In this document: positions 11,003 through 22,641 of the stretch, in pieces | Layout of the letters: every line of letters begins with the position of its first letter | Position numbering within the stretch: position 1 is the stretch's first letter | Origin: Parasponia andersonii | Taxonomy: Eukaryota; Streptophyta; Magnoliopsida; Rosales; Cannabaceae | Length of the DNA stretch: 64,000 nucleotides | Direction of reading: 5' to 3' | Assembly (NCBI GenBank): GCA_002914805.1 | Contig: JXTB01000377.1 | Span: forward strand, 178,767 to 242,766 | Notes under the pieces: generated by a model | Database searches by the model: none | Told to the model about the DNA's origin: nothing | What the model saw: only the letters and a program-made list of their open reading frames with translations | Translations under genes and position numbers: made by a program

Positions 11003-12371
11003 ATGAGTCTTCGTATCTGGAATGCTCGGGGGTTGGGGAGTCGCCGAGCAGTAAAACGTCTCCTGAGACTTGTACGTTTCTATTCCCTCTCATTTCATTT
11101 CATTTCAGAAACTCACCTTTGGGGAAGGAGTGCAGCACAATTAAAAACTCAGTTTGGTTTTTTTGATGGCATTACTATTGATAGTACCGGTCGAAGTAGA
11201 GGTTTAGCAATACTATGGAGGAAAGATTGGAATGTTATGATTAAGAATTTTTGTAAATTTCATGTTGATGCAACTATTGATGGCATGGGAATTGCCTCTT
11301 GGAGATATACTGGTATTTATGGCCACCCAGAAAAGAACCAACGCCACCAGTCTTAGGAACTCCTTCGACGTTTAAGTTCCTATCTTAATATTCCTTGGAT
11401 TTGTGGTGGTGATTTCAACGAAATTCTTCATTAGAGTGAGAAAGTTGGAGGACGTAGTAGAGCTTTTATTGATATAAATAACTTTTGAACGGCATTGGAG
11501 GACTGTGATTTAACTGAACTGGGTTTTACTGGTTCAAAGCTCACTTGGGATAATAGAAAGGCAGATCATGCAAATGTTCAAGAACGTCTAGATAGGTTTG
11601 TCACTACCTCATCTTGGAATACTTCGTTTGATTATGCTAAAGTCCTTAATCTCTATTTTTAGGGATCTGACCATAGAGCTATTCAATTACTCCTAGATTT
11701 CATGAAATTCTATGGATTTGCTGGGACGAAAAACACCCTTGTTTTCAGGTTTGAACCTTTTTGGACTCGGGAACTTGACTGCTTGGAGATTGTTAGACGA
11801 TCTTGGAAAGCCCCTCCTACCGGTCCTCCTACTGAGGATTTTATTAAGAAGCTCCAGGTTTGTGCGGCTAATTTGCGAAAATGGAGCAGGCCAAACTTTG
11901 GGAATATTAGTAAGAAGTTGGAAAAGGTTGGGAAAAAACTTGAATTGGCCTATAAAGGAATAGATTAATTTAACTTGATGGGGAGTATTGGAAACAACAT
12001 TATCGTGCAGGAATATAACTTTTTTTTCATTCCAAAGCGGTCTAGTGAAAAAACAAAATCACTATCATTAGCTTGGAAGATTTGGATGGAACCTGGTGTA
12101 CAACCCGAGAAGACTTTGTTAGGATTATTGAAACATAATTCCAGAGGATTTTTCATTCTATTGACCCTAGTGAAGAAGATATTGGTACTATTATTGGTGT
12201 GATTAGACCCTGTGTGACTAACGATATGAATGATTTCTTAACTGCTCCGTATTCACATGAAGAGATTCGCCAAACAGTGTTTAGTATAAGGGGTACTAAG
12301 GTGCCTGGTCCGGATAGTTTCCATGCAATTTTTTTTACCAAAAATATTGTGATTTAATTGGAAACAATGTG
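11003..12371 (+). pseudogene. LINE ORF2 remnant, AP endonuclease part
   Basis: Starts MSLRIWNARGLGSRRAVKRL, the usual opening of plant LINE ORF2. Endonuclease motifs SETHLWG and GGDFNEIL are visible, and SDHRA marks its end near 11665. Several stops (about 11354, 11433, 11488, 11660) and shifts break it. It reaches the pre-RT segment (KVPGPDSFHAIFF, about 12300) just before copia A interrupts it. The RT continues at 20545. Confidence 0.85.
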
Positions 12372-12376
12372 GTGAG

Positions 12377-13938
12377 TGTAGGATTTTTGCCATGAAAAAC
12401 AGATTTCTAATTTTATAGTTTTGAGTATAAACAACTTTATCTTATATGCAATTATGATATTTGCTAGATTAAACTATCTTAGTTGAATAGTTTATTTATC
12501 TGAAAAAGATTCCATAACTTTATATGTGTATAAAGAAACAAACATGATTAAGTGTTAATTATGGGGATACTTGTTTCTTTATCTTAGTCTAAATGAAGTA
12601 GTTTACAATCTGTAATAAAGATGGAATACTTTATTTACTATAGGTTGTAGTGTTTGTCTATTTCAACGGAAATGATGTATCTCAAATCATTGAAATATCT
12701 GACTTCTGATAGAAACAATAATACAACATAAACAAGTTATGTGTATTAAACTAGACCAGGTAATATAAAGAATTAGAGTGTCGTAACTCAATTATTATAT
12801 TATCACAAACTAGCTCTTAGCGTATAGATCTTAATCCTTGATATTTGACTGGAATTCCTTTCATAGGTTATAGCTTTTTGATTCGTTTAAAGACTAACCT
12901 TTATGAAATTAGAGGTAAACTCTAGTATATTAGAGGTTATGACTTATCAATTAGTGGGAACATCAAATAGTTAAGGACAATATACATTAATGCCACTTTA
13001 GATTCTTTCAAGATTCATGGAATAATTAAATCTAAGACCTAGTGTTCACTTTGTGAATTGGTTGATAATTTTATCTAAATGGCTATTGAGAACAAAATTA
13101 TCGACAACATTATTCCTTGATAGAAAGATGGTAAATTAAAGGTAAATAGGTGTTAGAGGGGTATTACGGTAATTTTATCTATCAAACTACGACATTGTAT
13201 AGAGATTCTATATGAAATATAGAATATGCTAGATGGATCGGTTAATCAATGTTAGTTGATTAAATCTCTATAAAAGGCATGACATTTAATCTAAGAGTGC
13301 AGTATTAGACTTTTAATGGAGTGTCCCCTTTCCTACTAATATTTATATAAATACCATAATAAGAGTTAGTATGTATTTATCATATTATTGGAGCTTAGAT
13401 TATTTGGATCCATTAGGTCCCTTGTCTAGCTCAATTAAGTTCATTAATTGGTTGGTGGTATTTGTGAAATTAGTTTCATGAAACTGTGTAAAATAATGAT
13501 TCTATACAGAAATTGGTAATTTTATAAATAAGTTTCATGAGTTAGACATATTTATAAAAATACACCCAAAACCCAAATTGGAGAACAAGCTCTATTCTAA
13601 TTGGACTAGGGTTAGCAGTTTTTGGTCTCATATAAAACCATACAGTAACTTTTAGAGAGTCACACGCATAGACATAGGGAGAGAGGGAGAAAAATCGGCC
13701 AAGATTGAGAAAGAGAGGAGAGAAAAAGTTTCCTACTATCTCACAGCCCCATCTCACGTCCTGATGTTCCATAGGATCAAGAAGATGTTCTTGATCGTTC
13801 TCCAATGAAAGTTTCGACTTGGTGCTTACTTACCTCTTCAACCAAGAGCAAGAGCATAGACATGAAGATCTAAGGTTGGAGGTTTGATCACTATCAATAA
13901 GGAGATCAAGGAGGAACACGCTACAAGAGGTAAACCCT
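12377..13938 (+). repeat. Copia A left LTR, 3' end missing
   Basis: Aligns with 19253-20544 from TGTAGGATTTTTGCC up to about 13938 (AGAGGTAAACCCTAT). The last ~208 bp seen in the right LTR, and the primer site after it, are absent, and the sequence passes directly into a GC-rich block. It retains the 473-bp U3 segment (about 13254-13727) lost from the right LTR, including TATAAAA. Confidence 0.88.
13269..13275 (+). promoter_or_regulatory. Candidate TATA box in copia A left LTR
   Basis: TATAAAAGG in the U3-like part of the left LTR. It lies in the segment deleted from the right LTR. A second candidate (TTTATATAAATACC, about 13347) lies nearby. The start site is not determined. Confidence 0.4.
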
Positions 13939-13939
13939 A

Positions 13940-14100
13940 TGCGCGGTTGTTGCGTGCTGCGCTGCCGCGTCCTGGGGTCGGGCGCCACCCACGCACGTCA
14001 CCCCCCGTCTCTGTCGTTTCGTCACCCGTCACCACCCTCTCGGGTGGTGGTGATACCGCCACACCAGTGGTGGTTTTCCGACCACCACCACCAATTTCCT
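13940..14100 (+). other. GC-rich leader stub of copia A with hairpin
   Basis: A sharp GC-rich island in AT-rich surroundings, comparable in position and composition to the leader of element B. It contains a perfect 10-bp stem, GGTGGTGGTG (14043-14052) with CACCACCACC (14083-14092), around a 30-nt loop that has its own CCAC/GTGG pairing. The short open frames here have no recognisable protein. Confidence 0.6.
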
Positions 14101-15900
14101 ATTTTTTTAAAAAAGAAAATTATTTATTTAATAATAATTATCTAGATTTGAATTCAAATTTTAAATTGGGTAACTGTCCAATTTGATTAGGATAGTTTTT
14201 TCCATATTTTTTTAAACTGTCCTATTTTAAATTTGATTTACTATAGGATAATTTTAAATTTGAATTAGTTAGATAATTATTTGAATTCAAATTTTAGAAA
14301 TAGGAAACTATTCAAATGAGATTAGAATAGTTATCTATTTTTGAATTATCCTATTTTAAATTTGATTTATTTTAGGATAATGTTAAATTTGGATTAATTA
14401 AATAAATAGGATATTATCTAATAATTAATTTGAATTTGAATAGGAGATCTACTAATTGGATAAGATTTCCTATATTATCTCTATTATTTGAATTTTGAAT
14501 TTAAATATATAATGATCATTCAAATTAATTAGATATTTAATGAGATTAGATATGATTAGATATTATTCTGATAAATCTAATAGTTAATTTGAATTTGAAT
14601 AAGATATCTACTAATTTTTGAAATCAGATAAGATTTTCTATCAGTTTTATTTAAATTTCGAATTTAAATAAATAACAACTATTCAAATTAATTTGATATT
14701 TAATGTGATTAAATATAATTAGATAATTATCCATAAATAATGATAGTTTAAATTTAAATAACTTAATTTTATTAATTATCTTTAATTTAAATTTGATTTA
14801 AATTAAGATATAGTTTTTGAATTTAATTCGAAACTAAATCTAATCAGATTAAATTTAAATAATTACTATCCATAGATTATTTAAATTCGTAGTTAATGAG
14901 ATTAATTAGGATAGAAATGATTTGAATTTAATTAGATTAATATTCAGTAGTTAATTGTAGTAACTATTTATCTAGTAACTATTCTAATTATAGTAATTGG
15001 AATATAATTAAGAAAACTAATTAGATTAGTAATTCTACTAATTAATGAGATTAATTAGACAACTAATTAATGAGATTAATTGGGTAATTAATTAATATGA
15101 TTAATTAATTAGAAAAGTTATATTCTTTTATAATTAAAATAATTTTAATAAATAATAGAAATTTAATAATGATTATATTTCTATTATAATTAAATTTAGA
15201 TATGATCTTTATTTAATTATTAGAATTATTTGATTATAATTAGATATAAATAACATTATATGAGTTATAAGTTTCTAATTAACTAGGATTAATTAAAATA
15301 GTGTTAATTATTTCCTAATTTAGAATATTGCAATTAATCTTTTCTAAATACAGTTATAGAAATAAGATTTCTATAATTAAAATTAATTGTCTTTTATTAT
15401 CCATTTTAGATCTTAATGAGTTTAAGATAGTATCTTAATGAGATTAAGATAGTATCTTAATGAGATTAAGATAGGATTAGATAAATTAATTAATTCTTTA
15501 ATTAATTAATAATTAGATAATAAATGTGATTTATTTTCTAATTATTTANATTTTTATCATTTAATAATTATTAATATGATTAATAATTAATAATAATTAA
15601 TGAGATTAATTATATTAATTAAAAGGATAATATTAGTACAAGGATACTTATTTATTTTCATGATTTACAAGGAAATTGGAGCTTGATTTTAATGAGATTA
15701 AAATGTTCTTTAATAAAATATTATAATTATGTGATAATTATGGTAATATTTTGTGCAGTGGTATTTAACATAAAATATTGTTAATTATGAGATAATTATA
15801 GTATTATTTTATGTGATAAAAGGTCTTTTGATAATTATGAGATAATTATGTTTTTACAAAATACATTTGATATGATTATCATATTGAGTGGGAGGATTTT
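14100..15900 (+). other. AT-rich hairpin array in copia A
   Basis: Non-coding. At least eleven short inverted repeats share an AT-GAG-AT or AT-GTG-AT centre but have different stems. Positions: 14306-14332, 14696-14716, 15038-15058, 15063-15080, 15432-15450, 15454-15472, 15593-15613, 15686-15704, 15723-15741, 15782-15798 and 15831-15849. Variants are 15410-15428 (GAG, one mismatch) and 15567-15587 (ATG loop). Stems are 7-10 bp. A single N is at 15549. The same pattern occurs in element B (56800-58030). Confidence 0.75.
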
Positions 15901-16637
15901 AAATTTTGATATTTTAATCCAAAATTATTTAAACCTTTCTTTAGTTTTGAAATGATTAATTCTGAGAAAATTAATGAATGTTTATGAAGTTCTTTATATT
16001 CATTATTTGCATTTATAATTATTTGTAAAATATTTATACAAAAATATTTTTTTTATAACTGTACATAGAATTTAATTTGATTAAATTCTATTACTAAGAA
16101 TCTTTAAAATTATTGATTGAATAATTTAGCGGTTAAAGTTTCTTAGTCCATTTTTCAAAACTAATTTTTTTATACAAGACTTGGTTTAAATACAGTATTT
16201 CAATTATTTATCTTTAGTTGAAAGATTGTTGACTAAATAATTGAATTTTCTTCTGGAAAAGGTTTGCTTGAATGATTTACAATCCATAGACCTTCTTACT
16301 TGATCATTACGTTTTGTATGCTTTTATTGTCTAATCTTATATATATGAGATGTATAATATTATAGTGTTAGCACTTTGGCTTTAGACAATAATTATTTGA
16401 TCATAGTACCATATTTATTATAGTATGTCATAATGTCTTAAATTAGCTCATTCTCTTTAAGTCGCATAATTGGATATACATAATTGATTTTGTGGTTACT
16501 AAATGAGTTAGATAACTGGGTAAAATCAGGATCCCTAAATTTTAAAAGATTGAGTGGGAGCGGGTATAAGATATCCATGGTCTCCATCATTGGTTCAATG
16601 GTTCTAAAGATGTGCTTCACCTCAGCATCTTGCTAAG

Positions 16638-16933
16638 CTCCCGTAGGGAGGTTTTTATCTGGGTATTATTGAGTCTCTTAGGATAAATTTATGAGTGGAC
16701 TTTACGTACTGATCTCCCATAAGAGATTGTATTGTTTAAGAAAGTTTGTGAATTAAAATGATGGTTACACACTCAACATATGATGCTATTAACCTCCCGT
16801 AGAAACTATGTTAGTAATTCTATAGACCGATAAATAGGATAATTAGCAAACTGGAATATGAGATATTTGTCTTTTTGTCTAAAGTGAATTGTTCACATTT
16901 GACTTGTAGATTCACATGATTACCCGTAGGTAA
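16638..16933 (+). other. Repeated CCCGTAGG-type hairpins in copia A
   Basis: Small stem-loops: CTCCC-GTA-GGGAG (16638-16650), TCTC/GAGA around CCATAA (16713-16726), a broken CTCCCGTAG (16794-16802), and TTACC-CGTA-GGTAA (16920-16933). The equivalent region of element B has four matching sites (58617-58918). The flanking text (GAGTGGGAG, GGTCTCCAT) is also shared. There is no coding capacity. Confidence 0.6.
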
Positions 16934-17307
16934 CTTGTGATCTATGGTAGGTTAAAAGACCTTGAATATTTGTGACAGTATTAAGGATTCTTACACAAGT
17001 ATTTTATCTTGATAGATTTAATGTTAAGTATTCTAAATTCTTTTATATTTAGATAAACTAGCAAACTTAGTTGAGTACTAGAAGGATCATAATTTGCATA
17101 CTTGTCCATGGTTTATTCTTAGTTTCCAAATGACCAATAAGAGCATAACACATAATCTTCTTGTTTGATTATATGTCATAACATTTATATTTTCTTATTT
17201 TACTCTAAATGTACTCCAATATTTTGCACAAATTTTATACTGATTTTAAATCAGTTACTTTGAATGATAAATCACAAGAGTTGGTAATTTTGTCAAAGTT
17301 TATTTCT

Positions 17308-17383
17308 GATAATTAATACCCTTGTTGAGGTATTTATTATTTTACTTAAGATAATGAACACCCTTGTTGAGGCGTTTATTATC
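17308..17383 (+). other. Two tandem hairpins with a CTTGTTGA loop
   Basis: Hairpin 1 (17308-17341) and hairpin 2 (17350-17383) have the same 8-nt loop CTTGTTGA and 13-position stems of differing sequence. They pair at about 12 of 13 positions each if G-T wobbles count. Non-coding, about 300 bp before the protease-integrase frame. Confidence 0.65.
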
Positions 17384-17678
17384 TTACTACAAAATTAAAT
17401 CAAAACAAAGATGTTTGTATTCGATTATTTTTCCCTACATATTTAATTGAGAATTAAACTTGCAGAATTTAATTGTGAATTGAATTCATTAAATTCAATT
17501 ATGAATTGGATTTATTTTATGACTTTTTGTCTAATTGAGAATATTATTATTTTGCAGCTTGAGGAAATATTGTTTCATAGGATGGACAAGGTTTCTAGAA
17601 AGAGGAAAAAAAACAAAGGTATAAAGTACAAGGAGTAAAACGAGGATATTTATAGAGACATCTCAGTATTCAAAGAGT

Positions 17679-19080
17679 TTGAACATTAATCAACATGAGG
17701 ATATCTCAACTGAAAAGAGGTCAGGAGCTTCTCCGGTAGTTAGGTTGTTTAGGAGGCCAAAAAAATCACTCTCTACTGAGGATAGAAGGGATCTCTGGCT
17801 AGTGGACTCAGGATCTAGTGTCAATATCCGCAACGACAAGAAATGGTTCATTGAACCAAATCAATTAAATGATGTTGGTCGTGATGTGGAAGTGATAGAC
17901 AATCGAAGAGTTCAAATAAAGGATATAGGCGATGCTTACCTCAAGATCAATGACATCTCCATGATCTTGAAAGATTGCTATTACATACCAGAATTTAATT
18001 TAAATGCTCTTTCGGTATCGAAGATGTTTAAAGAAGGCTATCGTTTCGAGTTTGACAAGAAGGTGAAAGTCTTCTATAATAATCTGTTGTACTGTGTGGG
18101 AGAAATGCAGAATGGACTTTACGTCCTAACCCCAAAGCCACAAAGAACATCATCTTCAATCATGAGCATTACTATACTTCAAGAAATGGTGAATGACATC
18201 AGAAAAGAGCGCAATACCATCGATTGGCACAAGCGACTCGGATACATGCCATGCTTAGAAATTCGCAGACTTATAGAGCTGGGTCACTTGCCTGAAGTAG
18301 ACATCAGCAACGACATAGACTGTGAGGATTGCAAGAAACTTAAAAAGTACAAGCGTTATCTTGCCACTCGTTATGAGAAAGCTGAAGCATGTTTAGAGTA
18401 TGTACATGTGCATATCTGTGAACCTATAGAGGTAGTTTCCTATAATAAGCATACATTGTTTATCACCTTTGTTGATGAATATTCGGACTTCAGTCAAGTC
18501 TATTTTCTCAAGAAATACGATGAAGTCCCAGATGCTTTCCATGAGTTCGATAGAAAGGTGCGAATGCAATATGACACCAAGATCAAGAAGTTTAAGATTG
18601 AAGCCGAACATGAAGATGTGGATTCTATTCGAGACCTGTTGAGGCCAACACTAGCCAATCTTGCTATTCATTATGAATATATGACTATCTATGAACATAG
18701 TAGTATCGGAGCTGTTGAAAGGTACAACATCAGACTCACGCAAACCATAGAGTTGATGTACAAGGAGTCACTGCTGTCCTATGGATACTGGAATTATGCT
18801 TTAAGGACAGCTTCGTATATCCTCAACTTCATTCCATCAGATAGAGTTGCTTCGGCACCTTTTCAGATGTGGATGGGCTATATAGAGAGCTTAGAGTATC
18901 TAAAGGTATGGGGTTGCGAAGTATACGCATGCAAAAAGTGGGAGATGAAGTTGACAAAAATTCAGAAAAGTATTTTCTGCTTGGCTATCCAAAAGAAGAG
19001 AAGGTCTACATTCTTTACAGACAATCCACGAACACTACTTTCATTAGTAGAAATGGAGATTTTTGGAGGATGAGAGAGAA
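17679..19080 (+). pseudogene. Copia A protease-integrase remnant, catalytic Asp lost
   Basis: A long open frame (464 codons to 19073) covers copia protease and integrase. Protease motif LVDSGSSVNI has the catalytic Asp at residue 43. The pre-integrase zinc finger reads WHKRLGY (W183; the second His is Tyr) with CEDC kept. In the integrase core the first catalytic Asp is His245 (YVHVHICEP) and the second is Ala309 (FKIEAEHED); only Glu347 (GAVERYN) remains. Near 18945 the frame slips; the adjacent frame continues the family pattern (SEKYFLLGYPKE) to about 19080. RT and RNase H are absent. The frame stays open over 1.2 kb although the enzyme must be dead. Confidence 0.85.
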
Positions 19081-19252
19081 GTCCGCCAAGAAAATAATGA
19101 AGAGAGAGCTTTTGATCTTCATTGCTTTTCTTAATTATTAAGTTGTTAGTTGAATACTTAGTTTTTGCTTTTATTAATTTTGGGTCATTTGGAATATTTT
19201 GGAATTTTTAGTATGCTATTTTTAGTAATTGTTTTTTGGACAAGTGGGAGAT

Positions 19253-20544
19253 TATTGGGATTTTTGCCCTAAAAAGTAGATTTTCAATTTTATCCTTTTG
19301 AGTATAAACAACTTTCTCTTATATGCAATTATGATATTTGCTAGATTAAACTATCTTAGTTGAATAGTTTATTCATCTGAAAAAGATTCCATGACTTTAT
19401 ATGTGTATAAAGAAACAAACATGATTAAGTGTTAATTATGGGGATACTTGTTTCTTTATCTAGGTCTAAATGAAGTAGTTTACAATCTGTAATAAAGATG
19501 GAATACTTTATTTACTGTAGGTTGTAATATTTGTCTATCTCAACGGGAATGATGTGTCTCAAATCATTGAAATATCTGACTTCTGATAGAAACACTAATA
19601 CAATATAAACAAGTTATATGTATTAAACTAGACCAGGTAATATAAAGAATTGGAGTACCGTAACTCAATTCTTATATTATCACAAACTAGCTCTTAGCAT
19701 ATAGATCTTAATTCTTGATATTTGACTAGACTTGCTTTCATGGGTTATAGCTTTTTGATATCCTTTATGAAATTAGAGGTGAACTCTGGCATATTAGAGG
19801 TTATGGCTTATAAATTGGTAGGAATACCAAATAGTTAAGGACACTATATATTAATGCCACTTTAGGTTCTTTCAAGATTCATGAAATAATTAAATCTAAG
19901 ATCTTAGTATTCACTTTGTGAATTGGTTGATAATTTTGTCTAAATGGCCATTGAGAACAAAATTATCGACAACATTATTCCTTGATAGAAAGATGGTAAC
20001 TTAAAGATAAATAGATGTTAGAGGGATATTACGATAATTTCACCTATCCAACTACGGTATTGTATAGGGACTCTATATGTGGTATAGAATATGCTAGATG
20101 GATCGGTTAATCAATGTTAGTTTCCTACTATCTCACAGTCTTATCTCACGTCCCAGTATTCTATAGGATCAAGAAGGTGTTCTTGATCGTTCTCTAACGA
20201 AGGTTTCGACTTGGTGCCCACTCGCCTCATCAACCAAGAGCAAGGACATAGACAAAAAGATCTAGGGTTGGAGGTTTGATCACCATCAATAAGGAGATCA
20301 AGGAAGAACACGCTACGAGAGGAAAATCCTAATCTCATCTCTAAGGTTTTGTATCTAGATTTGATTTATGTTGTACATGATTTTATATATGATGCATGTG
20401 TTATATGGTTATGAAAACTATTTTCATGTAAAATTTTAAAACCTAAATCCGCTAATTTTTCCACTGTGTTCATGATATGATCATATATTTTCCATATCTA
20501 TATGCATGCATGATTTTCCTAAGTGTTAGGTCAATTTACCAACA
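19253..20544 (+). repeat. Copia A right LTR with internal deletion
   Basis: Begins TATTGGGATTTTTGCC after a purine-rich tract (AAGTGGGAGA, likely polypurine tract) and ends CCAACA. Against the left LTR it lacks about 473 bp at 20121, with AGTT at both edges of the missing piece. Element B's LTRs contain the equivalent segment, so this is a deletion here. It retains the U5-like 3' tail missing from the left LTR. Confidence 0.9.
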
Positions 20545-22641
20545 GTGAGGATATGCAGTCAAATTCTCGACGAGAATCACTCTGCTATAGATATCAACAA
20601 AACATTTGTTGTTCTTATTCTAAAAGTGGAGATGCCGATGAAGATTTCTGATTACCGGCCTATTAACCTTTGTAATGTGATTTAAAAAATAATCACAAAA
20701 ATAATGGCTAATAAGTTGAAAGCTTTGCTACCTTTGCTCATTGATAAATCCTAAACCATTTGTTCCTAGGCACTAGATAACTGATAACATTATTGCTACA
20801 TTCGAGGTGATGCACTCTTTGCGGAGGAAAACTAGTGGAACCTTAGGATCAACAACTTTGAAACTTGACATTAGCAAGGCTTGTGATTGAGTCGAATGGA
20901 ATTTCTTGGAAGTTGTCATGAGAAGAATAGGTTTTAAAGGTTCATAGGTGTTAGTGGTGATGTATTGTATATCCTCTTCCCATTTTGCTTTTATTATAAA
21001 TTGTAAACTATCAGGCGAGATGCTTCCTACGAGAGGTTTAAGATAAGGTTATCTTTTATCTCCTTATTTATTTTTGTTGTGTGCTGAAAATTTGTCAATC
21101 CTAATTCGAGATGCGAAAAGGAGAAGATTACTGACTAGTTTCTAGTATGCTAGGTGGATGTCTAGTATATCACACCTATTTTTTGTAAACAACAGTCTAT
21201 TTTTGTGCGGAGCTGATTTGGAAGAGATTCTTATTATTAAAGAACTTTTGCATAAATATAAAAAGGCTTCCGGATAGTCAATTAATTTTCAGAAATCGGC
21301 CCTCTCCTTCAGCCTAAATGTATACCAACAGTTTTGTGATTCTATTTAGCATGTTTTGCGATTAAATACAATGCATTCTCATGATAAATACTCAGTTCTA
21401 CTTACCTTTCTTAGAAGGAATAAGAAAGAAGCATTCGAGTCCATCAAAAGAAGAGTTATGGGGAAACTACAAGACTGGCAAGGGAAACTTTTCTCTGTTG
21501 AAAGGAAAGAAATTTTGATCAAAGCGGTGGCTCAAGCCATTCTGACTTATACTATGAGCCTTTTTAAACTCCTTTCTACTTTGTGTCGTGAGATTGAAGG
21601 GAAGATTGCTCACTTTTGGTGGGGTGATTCCTTAGATAAATGGAAAATTTATTGGTAGAGGTAGGATCATTTATGTGCCAATAAGAGGGATAGTGGTATG
21701 CGATTCAGGGATTTGATAGCTTTTAACCAATCTCTTTTAGCTAACTAAGCTTGGAATCTCATTAATGACCCAAGAACTCTTACTAGCAGACTTTTATAGA
21801 ACAAGTATTTTTAGGGTAGGAATTTTATGAAGGCTCAAAAGAATGGAAATTCTAGTTCCATTTGGCAAAGCTCCTGGTATTTGGAATAAGAGTAAGGTGT
21901 AGGAGATTTTTTGGCCGTGTGATGTCCAAGCTATCTTAGACATTCCACTTAGTCTTTCTGGAATAGATGACTATTGAGTTTGGCATTTTAAAAAGAATAA
22001 AAAGTACTATCTTCGTTCCAAATATCGCACTATTATGTCTACTAGAGATATGTCAGAACCGTCAAATTCAGAATATGTGTGAGGAAATGGTGGCTCTATC
22101 TCTAGAACTTAAAAATTCCAAACAAGATTCGCATTTTTGTTTGGCGAGCTTTCCATAATATAATTCCAGCTATGAGGAATTTGGAAGGGCATAGCTTACC
22201 AATTTCTGTAGTGTGTCAACACTGCCAGGATGGATGGGAAATTACTTATCATACTCTCATCTTATGCAGTTTCTCTCAGTATATTTGGGATCTTAATCTC
22301 TTATGGGAGCATATGTCGGCTTTCCAGGGCCATAACCTAAGTGAGTTGTTAATCTTTCTAACCAAAAGGCTTTCAAAGTAAGATTTCGAAACTTGGTGTG
22401 TTGTTTTCCAGATGATTTGACACAATAGGAATCAAGTTATTCATGGTAAGGAAAGACAATCACCTTGTTTTATTCTCAAGGATGCTAAAAAATGGCTTCA
22501 CGAATTGAAAAGTCTTCATGTCACAGATTCATCTTCAACAAAATAGCCCCGACCTGTACAAAGATAGAGTCCTCTATCACAACGGCGGTCTGAAATTGAA
22601 TGTGGATACTGTTATCCCACACAAAGATGGTAGTTTCAGAG
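20545..22641 (+). mobile_element. LINE middle part (reverse transcriptase, zf-RVT)
   Basis: Continues the LINE after copia A. RT motifs: ISDYRPINLCNVI (about 20650), a degraded LDISKACD, and GLR.GYLLSPYLF (about 21035). The catalytic box is FVNN where FADD is expected (about 21185). The post-RT block MGKLQDWQGKLFSVERKEIL and the zf-RVT segment RNLEGHSLPISVVCQHC follow. Many stops. It ends in the RNase H start (NVDTVIPHKDGS) at the CAGAG duplicated by copia C. Confidence 0.9.

Larger units (their letters stand above)
9463..12376 (+). mobile_element. L1-type LINE, 5' part (leader, ORF1, endonuclease)
   Basis: First of three pieces of one LINE; the others are 20545-22641 and 27825-28230, giving about 5.4 kb when the inserts are set aside. 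The left edge is approximate, just after a T/A run. It carries a leader, an ORF1 with a DUF4283-like domain and zinc knuckle, then the AP-endonuclease part of ORF2, broken by stops and frameshifts. It ends at the GTGAG duplicated by insertion of copia A. Weak candidate target duplication of the LINE: TTTTCAAAAAT at 9422-9432 and 28214-28224. Confidence 0.9.
12377..20544 (+). mobile_element. Ty1/copia element A, nested in the LINE
   Basis: Bounded by TGTAGGATTT at the left and CCAACA at the right, with the same 5-bp GTGAG outside both ends (12372-12376 and 20545-20549). Its LTRs are about 1.3-1.6 kb and related to those of element B. Inside are a GC-rich leader stub, about 3.5 kb of AT-rich hairpin-rich non-coding DNA, and one protease-integrase-like reading frame. 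No gag, RT or RNase H is recognisable. The primer binding site is missing and the integrase is inactive, so it could move only with help, if ever. Confidence 0.93.

Noticed and set aside
13884-14186. 100-codon frame after copia A left LTR
   Set aside because: Runs from LTR through the GC-rich leader into AT-rich DNA; composition changes abruptly and no domain is seen.
15410-15472. Tandem repeats considered as a CRISPR-like array
   Set aside because: Units are contiguous, with no unique spacers, in plant retrotransposon DNA; they are hairpin-forming duplications.
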